64,000 bases of DNA from Erythrophleum ivorense (GCA_026724425.1 JAIUCV010000023.1:1612001-1676000); one strand, 5' to 3'; positions 24,901 to 37,231 are shown, numbered from the stretch's first letter. Numbers and translations are program-made. The notes: a model not told the origin generated them from the letters alone.

Positions 24901-26462
24901 ATTCTGGAAAAAAGCATAGAAAAGTGGAATTTTTTATTCTTAAAAAGTCTAAAAGCATCTCCTTTTTCTAACCAACTTTGTTCTGTCCAAAAGAGAGAGA
25001 GAGGCCAAGGGAGATAGATACTTGAGAAGAAGCTTCAAGGGAGAAGAAAATCAAGGCAAGAGGTATGGAAAATTAAGGCTCTTCTTAGTTCTTCCTTTAC
25101 AACTTCCCTTCTCCTCCTTCTTCTCTCCCTTCTCATGGTTTTGGTGGATGACATGGGATTGTTTTGGCCTTGGTTCAGAGGGGAAAGATTAGACTTTGGA
25201 AGAGGAGGCTAGGGAAGAAGCTCTTGAAGAAGTAAGGGAATCAAGGTAGATATCCATATATCTTTGTTGCTTCTTTTTTACTTCTTATGTGTGTTGGTTC
25301 AGCTAATTTGAAAGCTAGTAAAGGGAAGGAAGCTCTGACCTAGAGCAAACAAGAATCCTATGATTTAGAGTGAGGGAACCTAGAAAATGCAAAGTAAGTG
25401 GAAGAAAAACCATTGAATTTCAAAATATCAAAATTAGGGGTTGTTGAACATCTTGTAAAATTTATTTTGATTCATGAATTCTCTAGCATATGTGAGTATT
25501 TGTTTGAGTTTCTAAGACTCCTATGAAGCATCCTAAGTTTCTCTCCCTTCAAGGAAAAATTTAGAAGCCATAGATTAAGAGTTGGATTAATGGGTTTCAT
25601 AATGTAGCCTTAAGAAGCAATTTATATCTAGACTCTTGGGAATAAGTTTATGATGAAATAGAACCAAGAGGCCTAGATATGAGAAGGAAATAAATCTAAG
25701 AGATTAAATTATGGTAATTGTTTCATTAGGCCATTAATAGAGCTATTATGGAACCAATAGACCAAGTATACTTCTTAAGTATGTGTTTGATACTTTGGCT
25801 TGTTCCAAGAGAGTAATTGAATGCTATTTGTTGTGTCTAGGCCAAAGAACTCAAACTCCATCTATTTTTGGGTGTGAGACTAAGAATGGAAGAGAAATCA
25901 AAGGGGAAGAATTGTGTTTAATTGCCAAGGTAGCTCTTCACTCCTTCTTATTTACATTCTTAGATGTATAATGGTCATTGTATGCTTGTATGTGCATTTG
26001 TATTGTAAGATATGCCATTTGATATTATCTTGTTGCATTGGTACTAACATATTTATGTTTTAGTTGTGAAAATTGCTCTTAAGGATGAGGTGGTGCCAAA
26101 AGTCTCTAGAGATGGGTGAGGTGGTGCCAAAAGTCCTTAGGAATTAGTGAGATAAAGCCAAAAGTCTCATGGATAAGTGAGGCCAAGTCAAAAGTGTAAA
26201 GTCCCACATCAGATAGGAAGGTCCTGGACTAAGGCCTTATAAGTGGGGGCAAAACTCTCCCCACTAACGGCACGCTTCTCTCTTGAGCAAAGGATGGGTA
26301 ACCAAGCCCTCGAAGCTCGAGAGAAGACAAAAACCTTGGGAGTGCGTGCTTGCACTGTGACCAAGGAACAATACCGTTGGAGGCTCTGTAAGTGTATTGG
26401 TATCAGAGTCAGCCTAGCCATATGTGCAACTCGAGGACGGGTTAGCCCCAAGGGGGGTGGAT

Positions 26463-26664
26463 TGTAAAGTCCCACATCGGATAGGAAGGTCCTAGGCTAA
26501 GGCTTTATAAGTGGGGCAAAGCTCTCCCCACCAACGGCGCGCTTCTCTCTTGAGCGAAGGATGGGTAACCAAGCCCTCGAAGCTCGAGAGAAGACAAAAA
26601 CCTTGGGAGCGCGTGCTTGCACTGCGACCAAGGAACAATACCGTTGGAGACTCTGTAAGTGTGT
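26463..26664 (+). repeat. TRIM LTR, best preserved copy
   Basis: About 202 bp. It contains GTCCCACATCG at 26469-26479, TATAA at 26506-26510, GGATGGGTAACC at 26559-26570 and the segment gcgtgcttgcactgcgacc further on. The PBS follows directly at 26665. Confidence 0.85.
26469..26510 (+). promoter_or_regulatory. U-snRNA-like promoter (USE plus TATA) in TRIM LTR
   Basis: GTCCCACATCG matches the plant snRNA upstream sequence element (RTCCCACATCG) exactly, and TATAA follows 26 bp after its last base. In plant snRNA genes this shorter spacing goes with RNA polymerase III and a spacing about ten bases longer with polymerase II. The inverted outer LTR (26881-27083) has the same motif and spacing; the first LTR has CATCAG in place of CATCGG. 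Function is inferred. Confidence 0.5.
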
Positions 26665-26729
26665 TGGTATCAGAGCTGGCCTAACAGCATGTGCAACCCG
26701 AAGATGGGTTGGCCCCAAGGGAGGTGGAT

Positions 26730-26815
26730 TGTAAAATCCCACATCGGATAGGAAGGTCCTAACCCACTTATAAGGCTTTAGCCCAAGACCTTCCTATTTG
26801 ATATGGAACTTTACA
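26730..26815. repeat. Hairpin at the TRIM centre
   Basis: The first 31 bp of one TRIM LTR (26730-26760) face the complement of the same 31 bp (26785-26815), separated by 24 bp. This is the fold point between the direct and inverted halves of the composite. Confidence 0.85.
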
Positions 26816-27330
26816 ATCCACCTCCCTTGGAGCCAACCCGTCTTCGGGTTGCACATGCTGTTAGGCCAGCTCTGATACCAACATACTTACAGAGTCTCCA
26901 ACGGTATTGTTCCTTGGTCGTAGTGCAAGCACGCGCTTCCAAGGTTTTTGTCTTCTCTCGAGCTTCGAGGGCTTGGTTACCCATCCTTCGCTCAAGAGAG
27001 AAGCGCGCTGTTGGTGGGGAGAGCTTCGCCCCCACTTATAAGGCCTTAGCCTAGGACCTTCCTATCCGATGTGGGACTTTACAAAAAGTCCCTAGACCAA
27101 AGGTGAAATTAATCTAAAAGTCCCAAAAAAATTAGGTAAAGTTAGACCAAAAGTCCCTAAAGCTTATTCTTCACTTTGATATGATTTTTATGGCATGTAA
27201 ACTATATGTTGAATGATTCTTAATGATGTTGGATGTCTACTTGCATGCTTTGACATGTTTATATACCTTGATTGCTTCCTTAAATGAGTATATGAGCTAT
27301 TGAGATTCTTTGAATCTCACCCCCTTTCCT

Positions 27331-30300
27331 TGTAACATCCGGTCCCTCCGTAAACGTGAGAAATGCAATGTTCAGTTTCTCCGTAAACGTAAAAAATGGG
27401 CCAAATATAAAAGGAAGTCCTCGAAATATAAGGAATTGGGGCCAACTAAAATTAAGATAAAATTTTAAATATTAGAAAATGAGGATTTGAGATGCCCAAA
27501 AACCAGAGCCAGAAGAGCTTAGAAAATTTGTCGAAGAAAGTAGGGGCATTTTTGTAATTTTTGAAAAATTTTGAAATCTCATAGGAGGGCTTTTTAAATG
27601 GAAAATTTGAGCTTTCCGGGGTTCTCAAAGGCCCTGAAAACCATGGGAACCCCTACAACAATTGAAACCCCTCTGGTGAGCAATTTCGGCAAAAGTTGAC
27701 CAAAACTTTGACCGAACGGTTCGGAATGGTTTTAAATCCTTTTTGAGTAATTCCAAAGGCAATTCTTATGATTATGAGCCTAAGGAATATGATGGAAAAG
27801 ACAAATTTCAAAAAGGAGTTGATATGAGTCTAAAATTAAAAAGCCAAGAAAAGGGACTAAAATGCAAAAGTAAAAAGTTGCATAAAGTGCCTTTTAGCTC
27901 CTTCTTATCCACGTTCTTTCTCTCCTCTCTAAGACAGACTTGCTTCTGCCCAATTTCAGAGGAAAACTCCAGCTTCTTAGATGCACAAGAGGAGGAGGAT
28001 TTTGGAGGAAGAGATTCAAGAAAAAGATAAGAAACTTTAAGAAATTCCATATCCTTCCTTCTTGAACTTTACTCCTCTTCTCTCAAGCTTTCTTTTTATG
28101 ATTTTAATGGAGAGTTTGGTGCTGTTTTTGGGGCAGAACAGAGAGGGAAATTTCGAAAATTGAGGGAGTAAGCCAACCAAGTGAAAGAACAAGCCAAAGA
28201 AAGCAAGAAAACAAGGTAAAACTTCCATTCTTTGATAGTTTCTCCCTCCCCCTTCCTCTTGCACGAATTTGGGCACCATGAGCCTAATTTTTAGGGGCTG
28301 TTTTCTGCCCAATTTATGGAAGGATTAGAGGTTTTAGAGTGCAAGGATTAAGAATGAACCAATAGAATCAAGAAAAGGGCATTAGGAAACAAGATGGAAC
28401 TATTAGGGATCCAAATGCTCCCTTGGAAATCTGATTTTATATGAATGTTCTTAGACTTAATTGAATGTTTAAACATATTCCTAAGACCCCTAGAGAGCTT
28501 CCCACATGCACCTCCCATCCAAGAAAGCAAAGAAATTGTAAGAACAATTAATGAACTCTAAGTAGAAAAATGTAGTGCATTTGAAGGGATTGCAAAAACT
28601 GATTTGATTCATGCATTCCCTAGCATATATGAGTATTTGATTGAGCTCCTAAGACCTCTAGGAAGTCTCCCAAGTGTGTCTCCCATCAAGGAAAAATCAA
28701 GAAGGCCATGAACTCTTCTTCCCCCCATAGTCTTGGCCTAGGCAAGTTCCTATAGCTAAGGAGAATTTTAGATTTTTCTAAGGCTATTCTTGAGTCATAT
28801 GTGATGAGTGAAGATGAGTAGAGGCCTTAGACAAAATTTGGAGCTCAAAGAAAGTGAATTGGTACCATAGGTTCCATATTAGGACCTAAAGAAGCAACAT
28901 GATGCTAGGCCCTTTGTTTTAATGATGTGATGACTCCAAGAGGTTTAAAAGGAGTCAAGAATCATAATTGAAAAGAAAGAATGAGGCCTAGAAGTCATTT
29001 GATGGGTGTTGCTTCATTAGGTGTGATTATGGACTATAATGGAGCCTATAGAGCAATCTAGTGTTTTATCAAGTGATGTAGCCTTAGAATATGTTTCATA
29101 GACCTAATTGGCTCCCATAAATTGTATCTAGGCGAAGAGAAACTATTTCCACCAAATTGTGGGTGTGTGGCCGAAAGAGAAGGCTTGAAAGCTAAGGAAA
29201 AAGTGTGTGAAATTGTGCAAGGTAGCTCTCTCCACCTTCTCTCATGCATGAATGTGTGTTTAGCTTGTTTTAGAATGTGTGTATGTGTATTTTCAAGCTA
29301 AGAAAAGTATGCTAGCATGCCTTTATATTCCATGATCCTTGATGCCATGTTATGTTTTAAATGAATCTATGATGTTTATATGAGTTTGCTTGAGTGTGGA
29401 AAGGCCAAGAACTCTTCCCTTTGGTGAGGATGAGCCAAGAGCCCTTGAGCTTGGTTGAGACAAAGTAAAGAGTCTCCCAAAAGCAAAGTGGGCTCCCAAG
29501 AGTATGGTTGAGTCCAAAGTGCTTAAAGAATGGGTGAGGCAAGTCCAAAATCCATGAGGAGAAGTGTGAGGCCAATCTAAACACTTAGTGAGCTCTTGAA
29601 TGTCTTGCATGATTGATTCACATGCCAAAGTTGCTTTAAAATGCCTATGATTTCTACTTTCTCCATGCATGCATATATGAAACTTGCTTGCACATATTAT
29701 GTGTGATGAAATGGGAGATGAGCTATTGGGATTCTTTGAATCTCATCCCCTCCTCTCCAATGATCTAACATGCTAGGTGAACCAAGTGGATATGCTAATG
29801 GGAGCCAACAACATTGAAGAAGAGAGATTGACATTCATATGTCTAGCTTTTACCCTTTTTGAGCCATAATGATGTATATGATTATTGTAAATGTACCATG
29901 ACTCTTGAGACACATGTAAATATAATATTATATGATGTTTAAATGTATGAATATGATGTATGACTTCTAGCCAACATTTTGAGCATGAGATGCCAAATTA
30001 TGCAATACGAAAGTATGATGGAAGTGTGCATAAATGTGGATTGAATGGGCAAAATGAGATGCATGAGGTTTGGGACCATTTGGGCAGCTCACACAAGTCT
30101 TAAATGTACTTTTAGACTTGCCCAAAAGGTGCCAAGACCAAGGGAAATCCATTTGGCAATTTTGGCACCCAATATGGAGCCAAAATTGACCATAATGGAA
30201 TCCTATACCATTTTTTGGCCAAATGAGTTAGTCTTGCCATGAAACTTGGCATGCACATAGGTCTCATTAAGAGCTTTTTGGGAAGCTAAAGATTAAGTCA

Positions 30301-31198
30301 TTTGGAGGTCTGTAGAATTTTCTATGATTTTTCAAAGTTGGTATCAGAATTTCGGATTTTCAGAAACACTGTTCATTTTGTCAGTTATGGAATTGTGTCA
30401 TCCGAGGGGCAAACGTAGTCCAATGGCTACAAAATTTTATAGGAAGAAACTAGACAGTCACAGTGACTTGTAGAAACTAAAATCACCTCATTTGGAGGTC
30501 TAGAGATGAAGATATGCATTTTCGAAGGTTCTGCCCAGTATCAGACATCTTGCCAGACCCGAGGTACTATTCCATCGATTTCCAGGAGTTTGGCTTGATG
30601 AACTGATCTGGAGATATTTTTCCTCTCTATTTAACATCAACATATTTCCATAGTGGTATCATTGGAAAGCATTGAATTTTTTTGGAATTAGTTAGACATT
30701 TTTTAAGTTCATATCAGTAAACTGTGACAGTATCAGGAACCCCTCCGACCTGCAGTTGATTTCGCATGTCAAACGCGTTATTTGTGGGATTTTATGATTT
30801 GTATATATTTTTCTCATGAAGTAGACAGTCTAAGCTTTCCAGAATGACCAAGAGTGCATGTTTTCGATTTTTCTAGATTTACTTATGAATTTTCCAATTT
30901 TGCCCAGAAATGGGGCCAAGTCTGGCCGAGGAGAAATATGCATGTCCCATGTCTCCCTTCGGTTTCCATGAGTTGTGAGCTAGTTTTTGTGATTGAAATG
31001 ATTTGTAATTGTGCAATTAAATATGAGGATGCATAGAATGAGTTCACACGGTCCACGTGACACCGAATGGGTTTTTGGATAGGATGACTTACAAATAAAA
31101 GTCCAAATCTTCATGCCTCCTCTATGAGAATTATGTGTATGTTTCATGATAATTATGCTATTCAAAGGCATGAGATGAGCTAGAATGAAGGTGTTACA
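27331..31198 (+). mobile_element. Solo LTR B, inserted in LTR F
   Basis: A single 3868-bp LTR, TGTAACATCC...GGTGTTACA, with TSD ttcct at 27326-27330 and 31199-31203. The 5' end carries a repeated TCCGTAAACGT phrase shared with LTR E. It has W-boxes at 27696 and 27708, donor-like sites near 28211 and 29219 and the stem at 29730-29742. Its last kilobase resembles LTR C, whereas LTR E, almost identical to B over the 5' part, has an A-like 3' part. Confidence 0.93.
27696..27713 (+). promoter_or_regulatory. W-box pair in LTR B
   Basis: TTGACC at 27696-27701 and TTGACC at 27708-27713, the same pair and near-identical spacing as in LTR A and LTR E. Confidence 0.55.
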
Positions 31199-33087
31199 TT
31201 CCTCTCCCATTTTACCATGTATAGGTGGTGTTCAAGAGGCTAAAGATAAAAATCAAGGAGCTTGAAGAACTATCTCTTGTCAATTGTATGTTTTATATGA
31301 TTTTTTATGTAAAGAGATGTCAAAGTTTATATATACATGTTAGATGCAAAAATGAGAGTAAATGTAAAAGTATGTCAATATAGTGTATAAACCAAAGAGG
31401 TGATGAAATCAATGAGAATATGAGGTTTTGGTGCTTAGTAGCTTGTATGTGGTAGTGTATTATGGCATGTGGCATAGTGAGTTTGAGTGGTATGAGATTT
31501 TGGACCACTTAAAAAGCTTGTATATGTTATGTTTATGCTTTAAAACTTACCCACGAGGTGGTAAAGTCATTAAGAAGCCATTTGGACTAACTTTAACCCT
31601 TATATAGTGCCAAATTTACCATATTCGTGAGTTATGTCAAAATCAGACCAATGAGCTCCTCTTACCCTGAAATTTGGCATGCATATAGGTTATACCTAGA
31701 GCTTTTTAGATAAATAAAGTATATATTATTTGGAGCTTTATAGAACTTTTGGTGAATTTCCAAAGTCGGCAAATTTTGACAAAATTGACATTGTTACTGT
31801 GTAAATGGTTAGATTCTTTGCCTCTATCATGCATAGGACAAATGATGTCCAATAACTATGAAATTTTACAAACATAAACTAAACATGATAATTTTTCTTT
31901 AGCACTTAAGAGAACCTCATTTGGATTTATAGAGAGAGAGAAACAAATTTTTGAACATCTAGATTAGTATCAAGGGCACAACTTGACTTTTATTACTGTT
32001 CCATAGGTTTTCATGCCGTAGTTAACTCTTTTTTGGTCTAGACTTATTTACCCTCAAGTTAACATGCATAGCTTTCTAGAATGATATGATTTTTTAGGTT
32101 TTTCTTTTTTTAGATTTATTTATGAATTTTTGAAATTCTTATTAGTAACTAGTAACGCAAACCTAGGTAGCCAAACCTTTCAAGTTTTCTAATGTCAATT
32201 GTGGTCCAATTGGGGTTTTCATGGCCTGAAATTATTTTTAACCAATATTTGACATCTAGTTCTTTCTAGAAAGCTATTATTTGCTTAATTTCCATTCTTT
32301 TATAATTAATTATGATTTTTCAAAATTGGTGCCAAAAATTTGAATTCTTGACCTGCGAGCAAAGTGCAATTTTTTTAGTTTTTGGCTTCAAATCCGTGAT
32401 TCATGGATTGTTTTATACTATATATGAGTTGTATGACTGGAGCTTGAGTAGAGAATGTGAATGATGGGTTCACAAGACCCATGAGGTAAAGTATGAACAT
32501 TTAGACCCTAACATAATATAATAAAATGTCACAGTTTTACTCATTTTCTTGGAAATTACATGGAATCAAGATTACGTGAAAGATAATGGAGGTTAATATA
32601 TTATGGTGTTACAGAAGAGAAAAAACTATGAGTTTGAAGATAGAAATAGAGAAGAGATGAAGGTATATAATTGTAGCAAGAAAAAAAAGGAGCAAAAATT
32701 TGAAAGTTTTGTATTTCGCAATAGTTGGTAATGTGGAGTTTAGTTTAATTTTTTTAGTCTTTCTCACTAGAGAACAAATTTCATCATTTTAAGAGGAGAT
32801 TAATCTTTATTTTGTTTAATCACATTAATGACTTGTGGTGTATATGAATATATATATATAACTACATTTCTAATTAATTATATAATACAACACAACAATA
32901 TTAAATATAAACAAAATATGAAATAATAATATAACAACAAGTACATAAATTAAAAAATTTTAAATTTTAAATAAAAATATATTAAACTTTTATAAATTTT
33001 TCAACAATCACTCATTTCCTCATTGTATCTCATTATCCTCATCTTCCATCTCATTATCTTGAGCTTGATCTGGAGGCATAAGTATTT

Positions 33088-33465
33088 CTATCCTATATAT
33101 TGAGCTTGTACAAGCTTCATTACCATGAGATTATGAATATCATTGAAAAATAAAATAAAATAACTCTTATATTGACTTAATTTGGCTTCAAATTTTTCAA
33201 TATGTTTTTGTTGTTCATAAAGCAAGGTATTATGAAGATCTTGCATAAAAGCTATACATTCATTTCTTATAATTTTTTGAATATAGGCAAAGTGACTATA
33301 GGTTGGCTCTTGGAACTTAGTGAATCTAACTGTTGGATTTCCATATATGTTATGGGACATAATTCCTAAACCATATACTAATCCTTTTTTCTTCCCTCCC
33401 ACAACTTGCATCCACAAAGCTAATTCATATATATTCTTTCCCTTACTTTTTGCTTCAAGTTTTGG
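33088..33465 (-). pseudogene. En/Spm (Transposase_24-like) ORF remnant, copy 2
   Basis: An open frame of 110 codons (33088-33417) extends upstream in the same frame through ELALWMQ. It starts with WMQVVGGKKKGLVYGLG, the hallmark segment near the C-terminus of plant CACTA (En/Spm) ORF1-type proteins, followed by segments ending KIIRNECIAFM and LYEQQKHIEKFEAKLSQY, a helix-rich tail typical of the family. Further upstream, in a shifted frame, MSFFDQNLKQKVRERIY extends the similarity. No DDE catalytic domain (TnpD part) is present. The protein would be DNA-binding or accessory; this copy is a fragment and cut off from its 3' part by LTR F. Confidence 0.7.
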
Positions 33466-33602
33466 TCAAAGAAACTCATTTTGAAAAGTAAATAAAAGAG
33501 CCCAAATTAAAAATTTGCTATTGAACAGACTTATTCTAAAAATAACCAAATTTAGAACAAGATATAATTGCATGTACAACAATAAATATAAAATGATACT
33601 TG

Positions 33603-34078
33603 AGCTACCCACAAATATCATGATCTAAATTTTAGCATCAAAATCAAACTACATTTGTAGTTTCACAAGTTCAAAGATGAAAAGAAGAAGAAGACGAGAA
33701 ACAAGAAAAATATACTTCTATGGATTTGCTTCATTAATGAAGTAGTTGACACTCTCTACAAATCTTTACGTGATATCTAAGTAGAAGAGAATGATTTTAG
33801 CTTTCTTCTTTCGATTTCTTTCTTCTAAACCTAAAGACTAAAACCAAAAACTAGAGAACCTCTCCTTAAGAAACCCTTCAAAATCAATGAATCCCTTTCC
33901 CCAAAACCCAAGGACCTTTCTTCCCCTCTAAAAGAAAAACCTAGCCTCTTTCTCTTTATTCCTCACAACGTCTTCCTTCTCAACCAAAAAATTTCTCCAA
34001 AAAAAAATCTCTAGTCGTTCCTTGCTTTTCCTTTGAGCCAAATTTATAAGAGATTTAAGAGTGGTTTTTGTAATATTT
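33603..34078. other. Spacer between CACTA copy 2 and LTR L
   Basis: AT-rich, with a GA-rich run near 33675-33700. It may include the rest of the CACTA element, but no terminus or motif is visible. Confidence 0.5.
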
Positions 34079-37000
34079 GGCCCCTCGAAAATGCAAGAAA
34101 ACATAAGGAAATGCGAGAAATGTAACATACGATTTCTTTATTAATGTATGAAATTCATTGGATACACAAGGAAGTCCCCTAAATAGAGTAAATTGAGATC
34201 CAATAAAATTAGAATATTATTCTAAACCACAAATAATAATGAGTCAAGGCCAGAGGTGCCATAAAATTGGGGCCAAAATAGATGAAAAAAAGGGGTCCCG
34301 AAGAGTCTCTGAAGTCAAGTATGAAGGAGTTGGGGACTAAAATGTAAAGAAAAGTTACATGCTGGGCAAAATATATAAATTTCCCAAAAGTTCAGGGAAC
34401 CCTAGTTTCACCCTCTCTTCGGGGCTTTAGGCATGAATATCAAAAAATTAGGCAAGAATCTCAAAAATCTGTGATCCACGGTTAAACTCAGTTTGATAAG
34501 ACAAGTCCAATGATGCCACATTGTCGGGATGGCCAGGCGGGATCCGGTCTGAGATCCAATTAGCTCGATCAGTAACCATGGGCAAAATAGAAAAAGAAAG
34601 TTGTAACAACTATAGAAATAAAAATATATAAGGGTTAAGAAACCCTGAAGGAGTTTCAGAGACTAAATTGTAATAAATGAAAATTTTAGAACATAATCAT
34701 GATACAGAATGGTGAAAATTACACCTAAAGACTTGGATGTCCAATTGACACCAAAATTTATAAGGATCGAGCTTGAGGGTCCCTAATTTATGTTTGAGGC
34801 TTAGTATGGTCAAAAAGTAAAAGAAACAATATTTATAAATTCTAAAAAGTCTAAAGGTATGTATTGTACTGTAAAACCTTAATCAGGCTCAGACACCAAT
34901 TTTTAGACTACTATAAGGCCCAATAGTCTATTCTAAAGGCCTAATAAGAGAAAAGAAGATATAATTAAGGCTTTAAAGAAGATAAAACCCAAATGTAAAT
35001 ATAAAATAAAAAGGGAAGAAGAAAAGGATTTTGGTTAGTTTAAAGAATTAACCATGGTTAGGTAAGAAATTAACCATGGTTGAGAAAAAATTGACCATGG
35101 TTGAGTTAAGAAAATTAACCAAGATTACTAACCATAACTTAAAGGCTAAGAAAAGGCATCCAAGTGTGTGGCCAAGAATTTTTGGAAGAAGATATGTAGT
35201 TATGAAATTAGAAAATCAAAAGGAAAAAAAAGGAATGAAAGGCTAAAATTTGATCTTGAAAAGGTTGATCCAAAAGTCCAAATTTGGTATGACCATTTAA
35301 CTTCATTTAAATTCATCTCCTTCACCTCCATTCCACAATTTTCACGCCACACACAAGGGAGAAGGAGAGAAAAACATGAAGAGAGAGAGAGAGAAAGGGA
35401 GAAAAAGTGGAAGAAGAAGTGAAATCAAACAAAACTACCACCATTCTTCACCAAATTTCTTCATCTTCTTCATCCTTCAACCATTTTCTCCAAAGGGCAG
35501 CTGCATCTTCATCTTTTCTTGAAGATGGAATGTTGCTCTAAGTGGGAAGAGAAAGGATTTTGGTGTGAGAAAAGTAAAGGAAGCAAGGATGAGGCTTAAA
35601 AAGTAAGTTTTCTCCACTTTGCACTTGAAAATCACATGTTTTAAGTTAGTTTTGTTAAACCCTAGCTATAAGTCACTTTTGGACAGCATATGGATCACTA
35701 GGAATGGAGTTTATATATTGGCTATGGAGGCCATATGAGCTCATCCATTTTGTTGTATGCTGGAACCTTGAAAAATACAAAGATTGTAATTTTTGGGAAA
35801 ATGGAAATGTTGGGGAGATGCTGTCCGAATTTTTCCAAAATTTTTATGGTGTTTTCTTAATGTCTTAAAGTCATGTATACCAAATTTCAAGTCCTAAAAT
35901 ATAAAGGAAGAGGCTATGGAATGTTTAGAACCAAAGAAATTCACTTTTAGGCCTAAAACGGAGCTATATTATGTTATGACCAAAATATGTTGTTGGGGCT
36001 AGAATTTGATAATTTTATCCTTTCCAATGGATTCAAAAGGGTTTTTTTAGCTAGGAATACCTATGGGAAAGCCCCCAAAACTCATGAAATAAAATTTCTA
36101 AATTTTGGTCAAAAAATGTGTACTATTCAATCATAGTAAATTGGAAGGGAAGGAGTTGGAATTTTCCAATTCCAATGGCCCTATTAAGTTTTAAAAGGGT
36201 TATATTACTTTAGGATTTTAGGTCTATATGTTGATTATAATGAATTATTATTATAATTATAGGGTTTGATAATTGTTTGGAAACTCCAAGAGCAAGTGGA
36301 CTGAGTCCCAAAGCTTGAGGAGAAAAATTGCTAAGGTTGTCGTTAAGCGTATGTGTTGGTATAATCATGCTATGTTATACTGAGTGTCATTTATGCTATA
36401 AGATGAGACATGTATGCTAGGATATTGCTTGGCCTTGTATGAAATTCCTTGCATCACTATGCAGTATGTGATACCTTGATTGGCATTATGTTATGTATTT
36501 ACATGCTAGCTTGTGAATGAGATTTGTTTACTATTACTAAGATTTCATAATCTCACCCTAAACATAACCTATGTTAGGCCCGAGCTCAAGCAAAGAAAGG
36601 GCAAAAGGTGTGGAGGCATAAACCAAGGACCTTACTTTTATGCATTACATTTTGGTAATGTAATTAAGTATCTTGGATTCTTGTATGTATGAGTTATGGT
36701 ATGGTATTGTAAGGTACTTAGGTATGTAATAGAGAGCCATGTATATATCCAACTCTTAAGTAAAAAGAATATCTCTAGTGTGTTTAGAATGCAAAGATAC
36801 ACGTGCTTATGTAAGGGCAAATAAAATATAAATATAATAATATGTTAAATGAAGGGTAAAATTGTCCAATCTTTGTGAAGGCATTTTTTATGTGAATTTA
36901 TATGTATTCCACTAAGTAAGTATTTTTTTTCCTTATAAAGGACTTAGAGAACTTGAATTAGAGCTTTGAACCAACCTCATACGATTTTTTTATAATTAAT

Positions 37001-37158
37001 TACTTGGTTTCAAAGTTGGACAATATTTTGGGAATGACTAAATGAATAGTAAATTTGTATGAGGAAGTTCTAAAAAAAAGAAAAAAAAGGAAAATTTTTA
37101 TCAGTTCAGATTTCTAGGACTTCAAAAAATTTTTAGCTTTTTTTTTCTGGTTGTTACA
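34079..37158 (+). mobile_element. LTR L, diverged, with anomalous 3' end
   Basis: It starts TGTAATATTT and follows the 5' sequence of LTRs B and E (gagaaatg..., then aaggaagtcc). Body landmarks are a modified stem at 36540-36553 (AGATT/AATCT) and the phrase aatctcacc after it. The last 100 bp (about 37060-37158) are the complement of a LTR N/H-type 5' end (ctggttgttaca), so the real 3' end is probably missing and replaced by an inverted 5' fragment. No TSD: gtttt on the left, caatg on the right. A 84-codon frame at 35168-35422 is low-complexity. Confidence 0.7.
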
Positions 37159-37231
37159 CAATGGCTCTTCTAAGTTCTATATGAGGCATCTTTAGTAAGA
37201 GAGGTGTTATATAGTGAGGTATGACAGTTTT

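Larger units (their letters stand above)
26195..27083 (+). mobile_element. Composite TRIM retroelement with foldback structure
   Basis: An 889-bp insertion flanked by TSD aaaag (26190-26194, 27084-27088). The order is: LTR (26195-26397), internal with PBS (26398-26462), LTR (26463-26664), internal (26665-26729), a short LTR 5' piece (26730-26760), then an inverted LTR 5' piece (26762-26815), inverted internal (26816-26880) and inverted full LTR (26881-27083). Each LTR is about 200 bp and starts TGTAAAGTCCCACATC; each internal part is about 65 bp, from TGGTATCAGAG (initiator tRNA-Met PBS) to a purine-rich tract just before the next LTR. There is no coding capacity, as in all TRIMs. LTR 3' ends are approximate because none borders flanking DNA. 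Confidence 0.9.
24661..32613 (+). mobile_element. Solo LTR F, carrying the TRIM and LTR B
   Basis: It starts TGTAACATCC and ends GGTGTTACA, with TSD gaaga at 24656-24660 and 32614-32618. After subtraction of the TRIM (26195-27083), LTR B (27331-31198) and their TSD copies, the LTR is about 3186 bp. It belongs to the CTATAG-palindrome subfamily (array 24715-24900). The repeat array (26075-26194, continuing 27089-27170) was split by the TRIM, and the conserved stem is at 27302-27318, just left of the LTR B insertion. Confidence 0.92.
23842..33602 (-). mobile_element. CACTA remnant, copy 2 (split by LTR F)
   Basis: Outer blocks 23842-24655 and 32619-33602 are continuous when LTR F is removed (TSD gaaga). 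The part from 24351 onward aligns with copy 1. A splice-donor sequence GTAAGT (minus strand, complement at 24345-24350) follows the short acidic reading MIEDDD, so the gene was probably spliced. The transposase-like exon is at 33088-33465. Neither terminus is secure: the left one is proposed at the CACTA in the 23832-23867 foldback, and the right one was not found. Confidence 0.6.

Noticed and set aside
26559..26570. 5S rRNA gene in the TRIM
   Set aside because: Only a box C-like GGATGGGTAACC matches well; box A and the full 5S order are not recognisable, so no rRNA gene is called.
26243..27054. Several 74-88 codon open frames in and around the TRIM
   Set aside because: They are mirror translations of the repeated TRIM LTRs, including inverted copies, and TRIMs have no coding capacity.
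33928..34128. 66-codon minus-strand open frame across the LTR L boundary
   Set aside because: It spans the LTR start and has low-complexity sequence; no homologous frame is seen elsewhere.
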